NCBI GenBank assembly: GCA_964440915.1
Contig: CAYTTV010000093.1
Span: forward strand, 1 to 8,805
DNA length: 8,805 nt
Direction of reading: 5' to 3'
From: CAMPJM01 sp964440915
Lineage (GTDB): Bacteria > Bacteroidota > Bacteroidia > Cytophagales > Cyclobacteriaceae
In this document: piece after piece, positions 7,141 to 8,805 of the stretch
Numbering within the stretch: the first letter of the stretch is position 1
Layout of the letters: every line of letters starts with the position of its first letter
Notes under the pieces: generated by a model
Seen by the model: the letters and a program-made list of their open reading frames with translations, nothing else
Told to the model about the DNA's origin: nothing
Database searches by the model: none
Translations under genes and position numbers: made by a program

Positions 7141-8163
7141 ATGAAAAAAAACATCATTCTTATATTATTGCTTTTTGTCGGCTTTGCCTGTACTACACCT
7201 ACCGACGAAGTGTCTAATGCCCTGCCAGCTTTAAAGGTAAAAGGGAATGTTTTTGTCGATGAAAGTGGTCAGGTTGTTAGATTGGAAGGCGTAAGTTTCT
7301 CCGATCCGGACAAATTGGAAAATGATGGGCATTGGAATCTGGAGTATTTTCAAGAGGCAAAGAACTGGGGCTGCAATGTGGTGAGATTTCCAATTCATCC
7401 TGGCGAATGGCGCGAACGGGGTGAAGCGTATTATTTTGATCTGCTAGACAAAGGTGTGGATTGGGCCACCGAAATGGGCATGTATGTAATCCTAGACTGG
7501 CACGCAATAGGGAACATGGTCGACGGCGAATTTCCTACGGATAGATATGCCGCTACAATGGAGGAAACAATAGCGTTTTGGCAAACAATGGCTGAACGAT
7601 ATAAGGGCAATACCACAGTAGCATTGTTTGAACTATTCAACGAGCCTACAGATGATAAAGGGAATTTTGGAGAATTGAGCTGGGAAACCTGGAAGCCTAT
7701 GATGGAAGAGCTTATTGCCGCAATCAACCAAGTAGATGATCAAAAAATACACCTGGTCGCAGGTATGAACTGGGCTTATCTGTTAGATGAAGTTATTGAA
7801 AACCCCATTAATCATGCGAATGTTGGTTACATCACGCATCCATACCCTCAAAAAAGAGAGCAACCATGGGAGTCTAAATGGGAAGAAGATTTTGGTAAGG
7901 TAGCGGCGCATTATCCCATCGTGGCCACCGAGTTTGGCTATGTAGGAGCAGGAGAAAGAGGGGAGCACATTCCAGTAGTGGGAGATGAAACCTATGCGGA
8001 AGCCATCATTCAATTCTTTGATGAAAGAGGGATTTCTTATACTGTATGGTGTTTCGATCCTCATTGGTCACCAGCCTTGCTCGAAGATTACGAATTTACC
8101 CCTTCACGGCAGGGCAAGTTTTTCAAAAATGTTTTACAACGAAATTTGCCAGTCGACAATTGA
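7141..8163 (+). CDS. Lipoprotein GH5-like glycoside hydrolase, divergent subfamily
   Basis: This 340-residue protein has a lipoprotein signal (cysteine 17 in GFAC, followed by a Thr/Asp/Glu-rich tether) and a retaining TIM-barrel glycosidase domain (about 30-332). The clan GH-A pattern is complete: RFP after the first strands (82-84), ILDWHAIG (117-124), LFNEP with acid/base E168 (165-169), HPYP with the usual His and Tyr (233-236), ATEFGY with nucleophile E264 (262-267), and W303 near the end of the barrel. Outside these blocks it shows little resemblance to the two GH5 enzymes upstream, so it belongs to another GH5 subfamily and may cut a different bond or a shorter oligosaccharide. I cannot assign the subfamily or substrate by reading. 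It lies 112 bp after the previous gene and is followed by a probable terminator, which makes it the likely last gene of the unit. The TAATA before the ATG is a common Bacteroidota start context. Confidence 0.9.
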   Translation: MKKNIILILLLFVGFACTTPTDEVSNALPALKVKGNVFVDESGQVVRLEGVSFSDPDKLENDGHWNLEYFQEAKNWGCNVVRFPIHPGEWRERGEAYYFDLLDKGVDWATEMGMYVILDWHAIGNMVDGEFPTDRYAATMEETIAFWQTMAERYKGNTTVALFELFNEPTDDKGNFGELSWETWKPMMEELIAAINQVDDQKIHLVAGMNWAYLLDEVIENPINHANVGYITHPYPQKREQPWESKWEEDFGKVAAHYPIVATEFGYVGAGERGEHIPVVGDETYAEAIIQFFDERGISYTVWCFDPHWSPALLEDYEFTPSRQGKFFKNVLQRNLPVDN

Positions 8164-8232
8164 AAGCAGTATCATTTAAAAAATTGACGAACGAAAAATA
8201 AAATTTAGAGTTTTTTACTGAACAGTTAATCT

Positions 8233-8285
8233 AAAAAGCCATCACCATTCAAAGTCCGAAAAGATAAAAATAGTGATGGCTTTTT
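8233..8285 (+). terminator. Probable rho-independent terminator (13-bp perfect stem)
   Basis: AAAAAGCCATCAC at 8233-8245 pairs perfectly with GTGATGGCTTTTT at 8273-8285, and more T-rich sequence follows (GCTTTTAATAAC). The hairpin lies 69 bp after the stop of the third GH5 gene and 30 bp before the next start. The 27-base loop is longer than usual. Because A and T tracts flank the stem symmetrically, it could work on both strands. An attenuator in the leader of the next gene is the main alternative. Confidence 0.75.
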
Positions 8286-8315
8286 GCTTTAATAACATCT
8301 TGATTGATAAACGTA

Positions 8316-8805
8316 TGAAAAAAATCTACATCTGTTGGTTGTTTTTGTTAGGTTTTAGCTTGGTTTCGCAAGCACAATTCTCTGAGCCTACGCATGTCTG
8401 GGAGTTTGACGATCCTGTAGTAAATAAAAAGGTTGAGGGTTGGGAGGCGATTAATTATGACAACCCCAACACTGTTGACGGTGTTTTGCACCTGACCACC
8501 ACCAACACGGGATATCCTGATTTAGAATATGTGATTCCCGAAGGCGTGACAATTGACCCTGCGGTAACGAAGCAAATTGCCATCAAATTCAAAAACGGCA
8601 CGAGCAGCAGGAGAGGACGGTTCTACTGGGTAAAGAAGGGCATCCCCTATAGGTTCGATTTTCTTATGACCATAGAGGATACCGATTTTCAGGAATATAT
8701 TATAGATCTTTCGCATGATTCCCGCTGGAGTGGAGAAATAGAATCCATAAGGTTTGAAATACCTATGCCTGTTCCTGCTGGTTCAGTTGGGACAATTGTA
8801 AGTGT
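8316..8805 (+). CDS. Partial gene: second modular secreted enzyme with the same N-terminal module
   Basis: The frame opens at ATG 8316 and stays open to the right edge (163 complete codons, no stop), so only the N-terminus is visible. A 21-residue signal peptide ends VSQAQ. It is followed by a module that aligns without gaps to residues 27-165 of the 907-residue protein, about 106 of 139 positions identical by hand count. Shared blocks include EFDDPVVN-like, INYDNPNT, NTGYPDLEY, KNGTSSRR, RFYWVK and IESIRFEIPMPVPAGSVG. A catalytic domain, probably a glycoside hydrolase, and a T9SS tail are expected downstream but unseen, so I do not name an activity. DNA identity is visibly lower than protein identity, indicating an old duplication under selection. 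It follows a probable terminator, so it may have its own promoter, although none could be identified. Confidence 0.88.

Noticed and set aside
7431..7727. Minus-strand open frame of 98 codons opposite the third GH5 gene
   Set aside because: It overlaps a complete glycosidase with intact catalytic motifs and is a by-product of that gene's codon pattern.
1..8805. SusC/SusD pair, regulator, sulfatase, transposase, CRISPR or RNA gene
   Set aside because: I looked for each because of the polysaccharide-utilisation context and found no coding region or repeat pattern that would support any of them in this window.

Overview
The window looks like part of a polysaccharide-degradation locus from a free-living member of the Bacteroidota (a Cytophagales-like or flavobacterium-like organism; genus not resolvable by reading). 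The indications are the AT-leaning base composition, start codons preceded by A/T-rich sequence instead of clear Shine-Dalgarno sites, lipoprotein signals, and a type A C-terminal sorting domain of the type IX secretion system (T9SS), a system confined to this phylum. All supported genes are on the + strand, and every one encodes an exported carbohydrate-active enzyme.

Layout. Bases 1-354 hold no convincing gene and are taken as the leader of the cluster. Next come two GH29 alpha-L-fucosidases of different subtypes: a FUCA1-like GH29-A enzyme (355-1740) and, 24 bp later, a GH29-B enzyme (1765-3138). After a 40 bp gap comes a 907-residue modular enzyme (3179-5902): signal peptide, jelly-roll-like N-terminal module, GH5 catalytic domain resembling subfamily 5 endoglucanases, putative Ig-like domain, CBM6-like module, fibronectin III domain and T9SS sorting domain. 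A compact lipoprotein GH5 (5997-7028) repeats the catalytic domain of the big enzyme without accessory modules. A second lipoprotein (7141-8163) is a GH5-like enzyme from a clearly different branch. A perfect 13-bp inverted repeat with a T-rich flank (8233-8285) probably ends this transcript. At the right edge (8316-8805, running off the window) begins another modular protein whose N-terminal module is about 76% identical to that of the 907-residue enzyme.

How the genes may work together (inference): the T9SS-exported enzyme would bind and cut a beta-linked backbone outside the cell, the two lipoprotein GH5 enzymes would continue cutting at the membrane, and the two fucosidases would remove fucose branches of different linkage, probably in the periplasm. 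The substrate would be a fucose-decorated, probably beta-1,4-glucan-like polysaccharide such as fucosylated xyloglucan, an algal glycan or a microbial exopolysaccharide. No SusC/SusD pair, regulator, sulfatase, xylosidase or galactosidase lies in the window, so the substrate cannot be fixed from these genes alone. There is no RNA gene, CRISPR array, insertion sequence or phage signature. I found no clearly new type of system; the most original elements are the repeated N-terminal module and the combination of two fucosidase subtypes with three GH5 enzymes.
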